This document shows, piece by piece, positions 24,165 through 34,740 of a stretch of DNA of 64,000 nucleotides (positions within the stretch are counted from its first letter, which is position 1; each line of letters starts with the position of its first letter). Source of the DNA: Sialis fuliginosa (Eukaryota > Arthropoda > Insecta > Megaloptera > Sialidae); NCBI GenBank assembly GCA_961205875.1, contig OY540813.1:17517001-17581000 (forward strand), read 5' to 3'. The position numbers and the translations under genes are program-made. The notes beneath the pieces are model-generated. The model made no database searches and had not been told where the DNA came from. It saw nothing but the letters and a program-made list of their open reading frames with translations.

Positions 24165-24420
24165 AGGGAGTGTGTATGTACCTTACAGAACCTACCACTC
24201 GTCGGTGTACACGTATGAACGCAACGCGTCGCGACGGTATAGCGGACCATGCATGCAGTCGACGTCGTAACATCGATTAGCTCGGTCATGTGTCGTGCTG
24301 GGCCGCTGCAGCCGAGGGGAACCACCAATTAGTGGGTATTAATTAGCAGCCACTTCAAATTCCCGACAGGAGCCGCCGTTGCCGACGCGTTTATGAGTGT
24401 GTGTGTGAGAGAATAGGGTT
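24165..24420. promoter_or_regulatory. CpG-rich island with homeodomain-type motifs
   Basis: A 250 bp island, one of the GC-richest stretches of the window. It holds a perfect palindrome CGTCGCGACG (24227-24236), GCTGCAGC (24305-24312), and two homeodomain-type cores, CAATTAG (24326-24332) and TTAATTAG (24339-24346). Both strands carry short open frames without known domains. This looks like an enhancer or conserved non-coding element; no splice signals of an exon were found. Confidence 0.35.
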
Positions 24421-24530
24421 GACAGGTGTCCTGTAGAATTTTTATTGATAAAAATATTAGCACAGCCTCGTCAGGATGTCTAATTTAATTAGTATGGCCG
24501 ATTAACAAAAATTCTTTGCAAAACTAAATA

Positions 24531-24600
24531 CACTCGTCAAAATAATTAAGGGATCAAAATATAAAAAAAGAAGCAGTATTTAGGCTTTGTAACTATGGGA
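24531..24600 (+). repeat. lone Tc1/mariner-type end
   Basis: TA is followed by CACTCGTCAAAATAATTAAG, closely resembling Tc1/mariner-type termini with an 'aaaataattaaggga' core. A similar start, 'cactcgtcaatcaaattaa', occurs at 63063. A matching opposite end was not found nearby, so this is either a solo end or a decayed element extending into 24600-24960. Confidence 0.35.
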
Positions 24601-25600
24601 AAAATGGTCGTACACGAAAAAAATAGTAAATAAGTATTAATTGAATATAATAACATAGCGTGTGGCATGTGACAGCGTCACTTCGAAACGTTTAAATTGA
24701 ATCGGTTCGATAAATGCAGATCTAAATATTGAGTGTAAGAGCAATATTATACCAGCCTTCCTTAATTGGTTCCAGGCATGTTTTAAATTTGAATGAGTGG
24801 AAGAACAGTACCACTCCAGTACTAGTTCTGTTTTCCACTCAGTCGCTAGGATGAGCTTGGGTCTGACTGACTGCACTTTTTTTATTCGGCGATACGAATT
24901 TTTTGAAGGAAGGTAGAATGAGTCATTTGGAAGTGATTTAAGCAAATATACCTATATACAAAGTGCAACAGTTTTTTTATATCGGCCATTTTAGTAAATT
25001 TTTGAAAAATCCAGATTTATACATGTTAATGTCAAAAATTCAAAAGTTAAAGAAAAACCTACCATAATACCTACATGAATTGGCTATTTTTGTTAAAAAA
25101 AACTTAAATTTACCACAGAATAAGTAAGATTTTTACATTTTTACAGTGAGTCGATCGTATATGCGATGGTTCTGAGATAATCAACTGTAACACTTTAAAT
25201 GCCCCACCCTGTATAGAGTGTTTGTGTGTTTGACCGAAGTAATCTCGATAACTACTGGAGAGATTTTGATAAAACCTGCACCAAAGTATTCCTTGAAATC
25301 TGATTTTTATCAAAATATCTATTCGTGGAAGACCACCAAAAAAATTGGTTAATAAGTGTCTCACATCTTTTTTTTCAAACTCTTAAACTTGTAATATTTG
25401 TATAATAGTACTTTTTGTTCAGTTAAAATGACTTTTCAGATAAAGTACGAAGTTGAGAAAAAGAATAGTCCCTAGTTGTCAAATGATTATATTAATATTT
25501 TTTTACACAAACAAAATATTTTTAATGACTCGCGACTGCATTGACAAGTCCTTGGGGACTGTAATACTGTTCTTCTTCTCATCGATTCAATTGTATTGAT
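24601..25600. other. mixed DNA, unassigned; possible repeat remnants
   Basis: The minus-strand frame at 24637-24945 (102 codons) is the longest here but shows no motif I recognise. 25190-25280 has 'ccctgtatag' and 'gtttgaccgaagtaatctcg' followed by 'aactactgg', a phrase typical of insect interspersed repeats. Both may be transposon fragments. Confidence 0.3.
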
Positions 25601-25731
25601 TTGTTTACACCAAAAAGACAAAATAACAACACAGTGTTTTTGACAAAACGGCAACAAAATGTATATACATTTTTAAATACAAATTGTTTTAAAAACACCG
25701 GATTGCTATTTTATCTTTTTTCTGTAAAGAC
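25601..25731. mobile_element. hairpin MITE family M2, copy 2
   Basis: About 131 bp with 'tgtttacaccaaaaagacaa' at the left and the degraded inverse at the right. The interior 'tttttgacaaaa' followed by 'catttttaaatac' matches 19628-19758. More diverged than copy 1. Confidence 0.6.
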
Positions 25732-26370
25732 GTCATAGAACACAACTAATGATAATGTAGTAATTATAAAACAACAAACATAAAAACTAATTAAAAAACC
25801 TGTATGTCATCGGTTTTTTGCACGTTAAAACTTTTTTATATTATTAAATTATAATTGCATGGAGATAAAATTTAATAAAAAAGATTTTTTTAAATTCAAT
25901 AAAATAGTGATTATATTAATTTAACAGTGTACTATAATACAGCTGTCAATACAAAGAAGTCTTGCTCATTATACTACTGTAACGCTTAACATGCTAAATA
26001 AATGTTAGTTAGTTTTTAATTAATTGTCATATTACATTTATTATTAATGGATCAACTACAGGAAAACGGAGATACTGTGTTATTAGTCACTATAACTGAA
26101 TATAAACACCTTAACCACAAGAAAACAATGTCACTTGATACGTGTTTCGATTTCACAAGAAGTCCTTATCAAGAGAAGAGCCAACTACTAACTAATTTGC
26201 TTTAAAAAATCTTAAGAAAAATTCAAAATTTATGTTTTCTAATAAAATGCATAAAAATGAAACGGTTTAAATTCAAAAGTTATTTTCATAGTACGTTTAT
26301 AAAACATCGTTATTCTTGACTGATAAGTGGGTGTTTTGGTTTCAAAATAATTCAAACGTTTATCAATATA

Positions 26371-27225
26371 CCGGGTGGTCTATTAAAATTGAGATAAGTA
26401 AATATTTCAAAAACTAAAGATTCTCAGAAAAAATGTTTGATACAAAAGTTGCAGGGTTAGGAGGGGGAAAATTAATGAATGTAAAAAATTTGACCTTGAG
26501 TGAATGTTTTAAGATCATTTTGGATACACTTCATTTTTTTAAATGGAAATATATATATTTTTTTTGCATATTCGAATTCTACAACAAAAAGGAAATAACT
26601 TTTGTCTAAAAAGTTTTTTCGAAAACCTTCCTGTTGAAACATACTTCTTTTTTCTTCATCAGTTAGCTTATGTAGTCCATGTAGCGCTTGATCCAAAAAG
26701 TTTTAACGTCTCCTGATTTTTTTTTGAGGAGTTATCTGAAGGAAAAGGTATATCGAAACGTTCAAACTACACGTGAGAATATAATGGAGAGTATAAGAAA
26801 TGCATGTGCAAATATAGATAGACAATCGCCATTGAACGCTACCAAATGTTTCACAAAGCGTGTTGAAAAATGTATTGAAGTTGATGATCACTTCGAACAT
26901 TTATTACATTAATAAAACATTTTAAATTTCCATTCTTATTAATTGCATTTTTTCTAGGAGATTAATTTAAGATATTTTTAACAAAAAAATTCATTAAAAC
27001 ATTTTTTTTTTAAATTGGGATTTAAAAAAAACTTTTTAGACAAAAGTTATTTTTTTTAATTGTAGAATACGAATATTCAAAAAAAAATATATATATATTT
27101 CCATTTAAAAAAATGAAGTTGACCTCAAAATGACCTTAAAACATACACTCAAGGTAAATTTTTTTACATACATGCATACATAGTTTTTTAAATATTTACT
27201 TGTCTCAATTTAAATAGACATCTAT
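26371..27225. mobile_element. IS630/Tc1/mariner-type element with ~230 bp inverted arms
   Basis: The left arm 26371-26616 begins TA then CCGGGTGGTCTATTAAAATT. The right arm, about 27022-27225, is its imperfect inverse, sharing 'aattgagacaagtaaatatt', 'accttaaaacat'-type words, 'atttccatttaaaaaaatga' and 'aacttttgtctaaaaagttt'. Between the arms lies a transposase C-terminus on the plus strand. This is an internally deleted copy. Confidence 0.75.
26688..26912 (+). pseudogene. C-terminal remnant of a Tc1/mariner-like transposase
   Basis: The frame reads SPDFFLRSYLKEKVY, then IMESIRNACANID, FTKRVEKCIEVDDHFEHLL and a stop. It matches the usual end of insect transposases (a catalytic S-P-D followed a few residues later by D-F-F-L-W-G-Y-L-K-x-K-V-Y, ending in C-I-E-x-x-G-x-x-F-E-H-L). 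Four residues normally between SPD and FFLW are missing and W-G is R-S. Only about 70 codons remain, so the element depends on another copy or is dead. Nested between the two inverted arms. Confidence 0.8.
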
Positions 27226-27692
27226 AGAAAATATATCCAAATCACTCCCATATCATGATAATTATGGCTAGGCAGCATCTTAAAGAATGAATTTACAGAG
27301 AATTTTGCAAGCCCTGTACACGTAACTGCAGCCACACAAGTACAGTTTGTGTGTGTGTTTGTGGTGGGCCTGGGCTCTGATCTGTATATTTGTTTAATTA
27401 ACGGATTACTTAAGTAGCGTATAATGAGATGAGGAAATGTAGGTAGTATGTACATTTTCATTCACAGATATGAGACATACGCACACATATGTGTTTATGT
27501 GTTTGTGTGAGTGTGTTTGATTGGCACTGCGATTTTTATTTGTCAATAGAAAAAATGATGAAAGATTTGATTGAGGATTCTAATTATTATTGGCTTGTTA
27601 TAGTATAAATAGAAAATTTAACTTATTTTATTTTAATAATAGATATATACACATGTTTATTAAAATAAAATATATTCAAGTAAGTACTTTCT
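27226..27692. other. AT-rich DNA, nothing recognised
   Basis: A mixed patch with 'tgtgtgtgtttgtggtgggc' near 27350 and a 'gtgtttgtgtgagtgtg' tract near 27500 are the only features. Confidence 0.4.
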
Positions 27693-28008
27693 ATTATAAA
27701 TAGAGATTGGAAAAATAGTTTTTCAACTATTGCGTAAAAATGCATTTATTGTAATTTTTATTATATATCTCCAGTAATCTCCACCGTTTTCAGAAAACTG
27801 GTTTGATTGAACACAATTTGAAATCAAATATTTGCAACTACCTTTCCAACTATTTTAAAACTATTTGCGACACTTTTTATTGCTTCGTTTGCACTAATTA
27901 TTATTAAATAGTTAAAAAAACTATTTATCAACTATTTTCCGAAAAAAAATTCAACTAGTAACTATTTCATTGCAAATAACAACTATTTTTCCAATTTCTA
28001 ATTATAAA
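27693..28008. mobile_element. 300 bp hAT MITE with a perfect 8 bp target duplication
   Basis: Element 27701-28000. The ends are TAGAGATTGGAAAAATAGTT and, inverted, TAGAAATTGGAAAAATAGTT (one mismatch in 20). The flanks are ATTATAAA on both sides (27693-27700, 28001-28008), an exact 8 bp duplication as made by hAT transposases. The interior repeats the word 'aactatt' many times. No coding content. Confidence 0.9.
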
Positions 28009-28619
28009 ATAGTTTTTGCTAATTAAAAATATCATGTCTGCACAACAACCGCAATATACGAATTTACATGAATAGTGACGAAAAAAAGTAAATGTGTAAA
28101 TTAGCGCTGAAATTAAAAAAAATATGTATGATGATATTTAAACAATTCAGGATTTGTGATTTGCACCCTTGGGCTACAAAATCTATTATTAATTTTTGTA
28201 TGGTGCTTTATACCGAAATTTCACTAGATATTAAATTAAAACGACCACCAATTTGTAATCTGTAAAAAAATTTCACTAACGAAATAAATTAATCGATATA
28301 TTTATAAGATTGATTTTTCAGCCATGTTTCAAAAATGTCAGAAGAAAACCTGAGAGAGTAGAGGGATCTCGAGTATATGATCAGTGAAGATACATATATA
28401 CACATACTTATAGTTTTTTACCGAACTTTCGTGTTAAGAGTGATAGCAATAGCTTATCTAAAACAAACTTTGGGTTGGGGTAAAACCCTTTAGGTCCACA
28501 CAATCAACTTCCCAACACGGTATGATTATAAATACTTGAATACTGATTATTTATTGTTTCCATATAGTTTATATGAATATTTTTTTAATATGTATATGAA
28601 AAATTTTAATGGAATTGGT

Positions 28620-28785
28620 CAGAAATAAAACTGACCTTTGTATTATGAATATTAGTTTTCTAATATCCTAATGTTAATAATATAACATACATTTTTAGAA
28701 TAACTAATTTGACAATTTGAATTAAAATGCATTTGTTTTTATAATAACTAATCTGACAATTTAAATTTAATTGCATTTGTTTCCA
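28620..28785 (-). repeat. partial copy of the 13.8 kb element plus a ~42 bp tandem duplication
   Basis: 28625-28715 matches the reverse complement of about 14430-14520, including 'ttagttttctaatatccta'. It is followed by a unit, 'ataactaatctgacaattta' then 'aatttaattgcatttgttt', present twice in a row at about 28697-28782 with a few differences. Confidence 0.6.
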
Positions 28786-29279
28786 AGGCAACATGAATTG
28801 TAGACTTATTTATTAATATTTAAAATTCAAATTTTGAGGGTGGTTTTCACCTTTCACCCTTTGTATGGTTGTTTAGGCACATATAACAAAAAAAATATTG
28901 AAATACATTTTTCATTATTTGTACTGTAGAATATTTATGCTAAGTTTCAAGTAAATCCGACCAAAAAAAACCTTTACACCCCTTTTTACCCCCTTAGGGG
29001 TTGAATTTCGAAAAATCCTTTCTTTTAGATCATAATCACGTCAAGACGCTTCGATTGGCACCCCAACGAAATCAATAGCATTTTTTATTTACGAGATTTC
29101 GTGAAAAATGACACAGACATCTTTCTGATATGTATGTATGTATATCTATGTATTTACCAGTTTATATTTATTTTTATAAAAATTAACAACACAAGACACA
29201 TCGAGGAGCCTAGACACAATTAATGTAAACTATTTTGTATTTGTGTTCACAGACTTTACGATCAGTTCGGTAATATACA
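28786..29279. other. AT-rich DNA with C-tract phrase, possible repeat remnant
   Basis: 28970-29000 reads 'cacccctttttacccccttag' in part. This and 'gacgcttcgattggcacccc' look like fragments of an old interspersed repeat. Nothing else is seen. Confidence 0.3.
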
Positions 29280-29455
29280 TTTCATATCTAAATTCTACAG
29301 ACAGCTCTTGTAGTGGATGCAGGGCATGAAATTAATTGCAGGGATTTGTAGTCCAATGCATCTGGCAGCGGCTGCAACCCCTTCCTCCCTCACTCGCGCT
29401 CTCGCCGCAGAATCGCGCGGTTCTGCTAAATGACAACGTGTGTGTATGTACACGA
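29280..29455. promoter_or_regulatory. GC-richer island
   Basis: Contains 'tggatgcagggcatg', 'ctggcagcggctgcaac' (with palindromic GCAGCGGCTGC), 'ctcactcgcgctctcgccgc' and 'agaatcgcgcggttctg'. An abrupt GC and CpG rise without a coding frame. Candidate enhancer or conserved element. Confidence 0.25.
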
Positions 29456-30640
29456 CAAAGTAACATTTGTTGCATTAAACTAATAATATAATACTACTAG
29501 TTAATAGATACAGGATGATTTGTTTAAGTGTGAGAAGTCATGCATATGAGTTGCTTATAAAAATATTTAATTATCTTTAAAATAAAATTTTGGGAGTTAG
29601 AACCCTTCAAAGATTTTGCCCAAAATTAGTTTTCATCTTGAGAATCCATTGTGATATACATATATGAAATTTGATAACCGGTTTAATATTAATAAGTTCG
29701 ATATTTAGTGTCAACTATAATAATTATTTAGTCCAGGACTGTACGAGAGCAGTAGGTCCGTCTATTTTTGTCTATTATTTTTTGTTCTTTAATTTTTCCT
29801 CAGTTGGGCACATATATAAGATTATATGACACAAAATATACATATTCCACATTTATCTTAGGATCAACCATTTACGAGAATTTTTGATACAAAAGAAAAG
29901 CCTGCGGGATTTTATTTGAGGCAATATTGCGGTGTGAAGCCTAAAATTTTAAGTTTATTTCAGGATTTTTTTTTATTTTAAATTATAAAAAATATGTAGT
30001 AAATTTTGTTTTGTTTTTTGGGATCAAAATGGACTCCTCGAAAAAAGTTGGTTGGGTGGTGGGAAGCACATCTCCACTTGTGGTGATTTGAAACAAAAAA
30101 TCAAATATATTTTTATTTTATAGACTTGTCTCTATCGTATTACCTAGAATTAGATATTTATACATATTAATAAATGACAAAATGACGTGTTTTTTTCGTT
30201 AAAAATCGAAAAAAAAAAATTATTAATAAAAACAACTTGTTTTTTCTATTTTTAATCAAAGAACAAAAATATAAGCTTATTTTGTCTAATTTGAAATAAA
30301 ATTTTGACGTATTCTTTTGTATCGATATTTCTCAAAAATAGTTGATCCTATGGCAAATGAGCAAAATATATTTTTGTGTATTTTACAATAATATGTATTA
30401 TAATTGTACAAATTGAAGCTATATTGATGTATACTTAAACATATAGATATAATAACACCAACATGTAAGGGTTTACATCGAACAACTGGTTGTCATTTAC
30501 CAAATAAAATCCCAAATGACAAATTTATAAAACGTTTAATCACCGTGTTATCAATAACTTTTCTTCTCTAAAGTTGAATCGCGTTATAAACTTTAAATAA
30601 TCCACAAGGGAGTCGCAAATTTTCCTGCGCTACTGATACC
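29456..30640. other. AT-rich DNA, nothing firm
   Basis: A lone 'tacaggatgat' MITE-like end lies at 29510. A 'ggatcaaaatggactcctcg' block at 30021 stands out slightly. No frame or paired repeat. Confidence 0.4.
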
Positions 30641-31450
30641 TTAATTCTTATCATCTGTCTTCTTGTTTAAGGACTCAAGACACGTGGCGGTTGCAGGGAA
30701 AATAATAGCTGGGTGGAGCATAATGACAAAAAAATTACATTTGTGTATCATTTGTTTTTTATCATTTTAAAAATAAAATATAGATTTTATATATTTTTCT
30801 TGGTTTAAATTTGTAATTCATAAAGTAATTGTTTAAAACGATCTGAATTGATAAATTTTATTATAAAATATCTACGTTAAAAATAAGACAGTTTATTTAA
30901 AGTTCAAAAAATATTTTATTTAAAAACTAAATCTGATTAAACTCAATTTACGATATTATTTTTTATTTTCCTATTCAACCCCATTTATTATAAAATGTAA
31001 GTAATAATTAGAAGACATTATTTTAAAAATATGTTATCTTTATTTTAGTTTACCTTAATTGCATTACATTTTCCTAAATCAACAGTCAAATCAATAAATA
31101 ACATTTACCTAAACATTAATTAAATATTCGTTTAATCCACCATATTTAACTCAAGACTAATATCTTTCATTAAAAAAAGGGAAACAGTCTGTGAATTTTA
31201 AACACATTTACCGATATCTTGGATTATAGGGTGACAGAATACGCCTTGGGAGAAAAATAACTGTGAAGGACTAGCGAGTAGATAAAACAGATCCCTGTAA
31301 CCGACCGCGAGCGCCAGTATAGCGGCGGGAAGAGGAATTAAAAACTTAGTGCATATTTTACAAGCTCAATTTGCCATCACCGTTATGTCTTAACGACCAT
31401 TTAGAAAGATTCTGAGGATTTATTGTTTAAGACCCGTAGGCTGCGTTGGA
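30641..31450. promoter_or_regulatory. two small GC-richer patches in AT-rich DNA
   Basis: 30665-30725 ('agacacgtggcggttgcagg', 'agctgggtggagc', with a CACGTG E-box) and 31285-31440 ('ccgaccgcgagcgcc', 'tagcggcgggaag', 'gaccatttagaaag') rise above an AT-rich middle part. Possible regulatory fragments. Confidence 0.2.
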
Positions 31451-31661
31451 AATTAGTTGATGTTGTGGAGGAATGAAAATATTGTGTATAAGTTATACGG
31501 TTTTTGTGATAGTAACAAATGCCGATATATGTTTACGAGCAATGTTGAATCCTAGGAGTTTACCTACTCAGGGAAGGGATATCTAAATTTCAGTGGGGGG
31601 ATGAAATAATTGGTCTCGGAGGGGAGGTGAACATTTCTATAGAATTATTATATTTGGGTAC

Positions 31662-32008
31662 AGCTGCACACGAGAATTAAGTAAGTTTCACCTCGTTTCG
31701 GTTTTTGAAATTGAAGTTTCGTTTTGGTTTAGAATTTTACATGTGACATCTCGTCTCGTATACGTGACTGAGGCCGAGACGAGATCAATATCAAGACCAA
31801 AATTTTTCTCAGTCTCAATTTTTACTCATTATTTATAACCTTTTAAAACTGTGACTCTCGACGAGACTTAGCTATAAATAAAATTTATATCGTCTAGGAA
31901 AAATTTCAGATGATCTCGTCTCGAACGTCTAAATTTAAGGCACTCTCGTTTCAGTCTTGTTTCGAGACCGAGACCGAGAAAAGTTTCGTCTCGGCGTGCA
32001 GCCGTAAA
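31662..32008. repeat. GAGACGAGA-rich repeat, locus 2, with inverted ends
   Basis: Bounded by 'acagctgcacacgaga' on the left and, inverted, 'acggctgcacgccgagacga' on the right, so it has terminal inverted repeats. The interior is dense in 'ctcgtctcg', 'gagacgaga' and 'cgagaccgagaccgagaa'. It shares vocabulary with 9935-10110 and 48604-48680. Likely a MITE family with internal short repeats; the target duplication was not resolved. Confidence 0.6.
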
Positions 32009-32058
32009 TTTTGGTAGCGTGGTGTGTTTATTGCGCCAAAGTGAAGAGTCTTCCCAGC

Positions 32059-32488
32059 ACCCCCACCAATGGCGTAGTTAAGAGAATGGGGGCTCGCCTA
32101 CAAAAATTTTTTGGGGGCCCCTATAAAAAATTAAGTCTTCCTAGACTACCATTAGGTATATGCAATGTTGTGTTCCTGTTATTAATAAAAATTAGCATTT
32201 GTTTAAATAAAAACTTCTATTAATCAAAATTTATCTATAAACCACGTCTTGTTTTACTCCGAAATTATTTCGTCCAAATTAATTATTTTTATTAATTATT
32301 TTCAGTATTTTCATGTTCTACATTAAGTAAACCAAGGGCGTTAAGACGGGGTTTTAACAAAGTGCTTCTTAAATAAGATTTTTATTAATTTAATTGTGTA
32401 ATTTTTATTTTATTATTAGTTTTTTATGCGTATACGTATACGTTTTTCCGGGCTGTGTGGGCCCTATTCCTACGCCATTAACTCCCAC
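32059..32488. mobile_element. 414 bp hAT-type MITE
   Basis: Element 32067-32480. The ends are CAATGGCGTAGTTAAG and, inverted, TAATGGCGTAGGAATAG. The 8 bp flanks are ACCCCCAC and ACTCCCAC (7 of 8). GC-rich ends ('ggggcccct', 'gggccc') enclose an AT-rich middle. CANTGGCGTAG ends are common in insect hAT MITEs. Confidence 0.75.
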
Positions 32489-32984
32489 TCTCCTGAATAT
32501 AGAAAATAAAAAAAGTTGCTATAAAGAAAAAAGTTTGCGCGTTAAATTACTATTAAATTTGCAAATACATTTTTAAAATTGTTAAAAATGTATTTTTACA
32601 GAACTCACCCCATTTATATGATAATTTTTTTTTTTGTAGGTAATGTTATTTTTTATATACTTATAAGGTACAGTTCATACGTTTGCAATATTTATTATTA
32701 TTTAATTAATTAAATCATTTAAATTAAAATAAATAAAAACATGCATCCATTCCATATATCACAAAGAACCAATATCAACACAAACTGGATCAACATATAA
32801 ATAACACTCGCTACGGAAAAAAAGTTGTACAAACAACAACTGGCGTATATTCGAGAGAAACTTTTCGAGTACATAATTTATAACACATACAGAAACTGTA
32901 TTTCCAAACGAGCAAATAATTAATTTCACGCCAGAGACATTCTAAATGATTTATAAACAAATAGTTTTTGACAGACGGGCGTTA

Positions 32985-33130
32985 GCCAAGGGTTTAATAG
33001 CCAATGTCCAGTTACGGAGGTGGCTGTGGCAGTAGTGTGAGGTTTAGGCGACAGATGGCTGGACAATCACCGCGAAACGACGAGAGATGGCAGCACATGG
33101 TTATGACCGCATAACGGCCGTCATTTAACT
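32985..33130. promoter_or_regulatory. GC-richer island
   Basis: About 145 bp with 'gttacggaggtggctgtggc', 'agatggctggacaatcacc', 'acgacgagagatggcagc' and 'gcataacggccgtcat'. Not repetitive and without a clear frame. Looks like a conserved non-coding element. Confidence 0.3.
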
Positions 33131-33948
33131 AACTAATATACAAATTAGTAGTGATGCGAGAGGATCCTATTACGAACATATTATACAGATCGGTTAAGAA
33201 TTGTTTAAACATCAAGGTAATGTTTAAATTTGGTGAGCATTAAAGTATCTAGATTTCAACAATTAAGTCATATCTCTTGCATTTGATAACAATTTTCCGT
33301 CTTCTATTCGTTAGTAATATTCAGTATTGAACCCAAAAAAATTACACCAGAATAGAAAATGATAATTCCGAGAAGAGATTTCGGATGAAAAAAGTATCTA
33401 TTTTTTAATATTCCTATTTTGTACCACCCATAAATTTGCCATCGGAGAGAAATTTGTTTTTCGGTTGCCCAATGGATTCAACATAAATTAACTCAAGAGT
33501 TCTTAACCTTGTAAGGAGTTAAATTTTTTTTAAATAACAAAGTTATAGAGATTTTTATTGTAAACAGGACAATTTTAAATTACGCGAGTACTCCACCTCC
33601 ATTAATTGATCTTTTTGTCCTCAGAAATCATAAAATAATTATATTTACTTTTTCCAATCCAAATGGATGATATATGTATAAAGTAAAATGTGTTTTATAT
33701 GTATATCTCAGTTATTTAAGAATTCAAGCAAAACAAATTAACTGAAACTTATTTTTTGATATGGCGGATGTTTTAACTTAATTAAGCATCTTTTGGCCTA
33801 TTAACTTTAATAGCTCATGAAGGATTTTTTTATTTGGATAACTTTTTATTTTCTATACATATAGTATAATAAGTAAGTATAGTGAAGCCAGTTTTTTTCG
33901 AAATCCGGATTTTTAAAGAATTATCCATTTTGACCTTCCCTGAATTCA
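33131..33948. other. AT-rich DNA, nothing recognised
   Basis: No repeat pair, frame or island is visible. Confidence 0.4.
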
Positions 33949-34165
33949 TTCATCATGATGTCTGTGTGTCCGTCTGTCGGTCTGTAATCGCTGTAACTCA
34001 AATACTACAAATCGTAGTAGGGTGAAATTTTATATATAATTTTTTATAATTTTTGTTTGGGAAGAAAATCTCCTATTTTTGAAAACGATCTTTCAACCGG
34101 ATACGAATGTTTACTGACGTCGATTTTTGAATTTTTCGAATTACTTTGAAACAGTGCTAATAAGA
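33949..34165 (+). repeat. dispersed repeat family R2, copy 2
   Basis: Matches 8334-8535: 'gacctt', 'gatgtctgtgtgtc', 'cgctgtaactcaaatac', 'ttgggaagaaaat', 'aacgat' and 'ggatacgaatgtt' appear in the same order. Confidence 0.65.
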
Positions 34166-34539
34166 GAAAAATGGTCACTTTAAAAATTGTAGGCAATATC
34201 TATAATTTATGTTCTATTCATTTTTTTGAAATTTTTTTTATTATAATTCAAATGGTTCATAACAGAGATGAAATCTGTAGTTTATGTCCCTTTCATTTTA
34301 TTCTGTCTTTTATTAGTTTGTCAGAAATATGTTTTAATAATATAATAAGATTCACGTACACTGTTCACTGTCAGGATTACGTATAAGAAAGTCCTGTGGC
34401 TCCCATGACAGATATTTTTAAATGAAATTTTATTTAAAAAATCCAACTTGCCACTATTTTTAATTCGTTACAGGGTTCATTATTCGCACAGATTATTAAA
34501 AAGAAAACATAAGAATACATTAATTTCAACAATCCCCCC

Positions 34540-34740
34540 CCCCCTCTCTTCCTGTTCCACCAGTTGCTGATATGATATGCACGACTGTGTCTAGTACAGA
34601 AGCTCCACTCGGGTTGTCTGTTTGTGACGCGCCTGACGTCGCGGTCAGATTACAGCAATAATTACACTACGCGGGGTACAATCTGATGTTCCCCCAGCCG
34701 TGCTCTTACATTATGCATACACACTTCACACACGACAATT
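34540..34740. promoter_or_regulatory. GC-richer island
   Basis: Includes a C-run at 34532-34542, 'agctccactcgggttgtctg', 'gtgacgcgcctgacgtcgcg' with a TGACGTCG half-palindrome, and 'cactacgcggggtac'. No coding frame. Candidate regulatory island. Confidence 0.25.

Noticed and set aside
24637-24945. 102-codon minus-strand frame
   Set aside because: The longest uninterrupted minus frame here, but the residues show no family pattern and there is no exon boundary.
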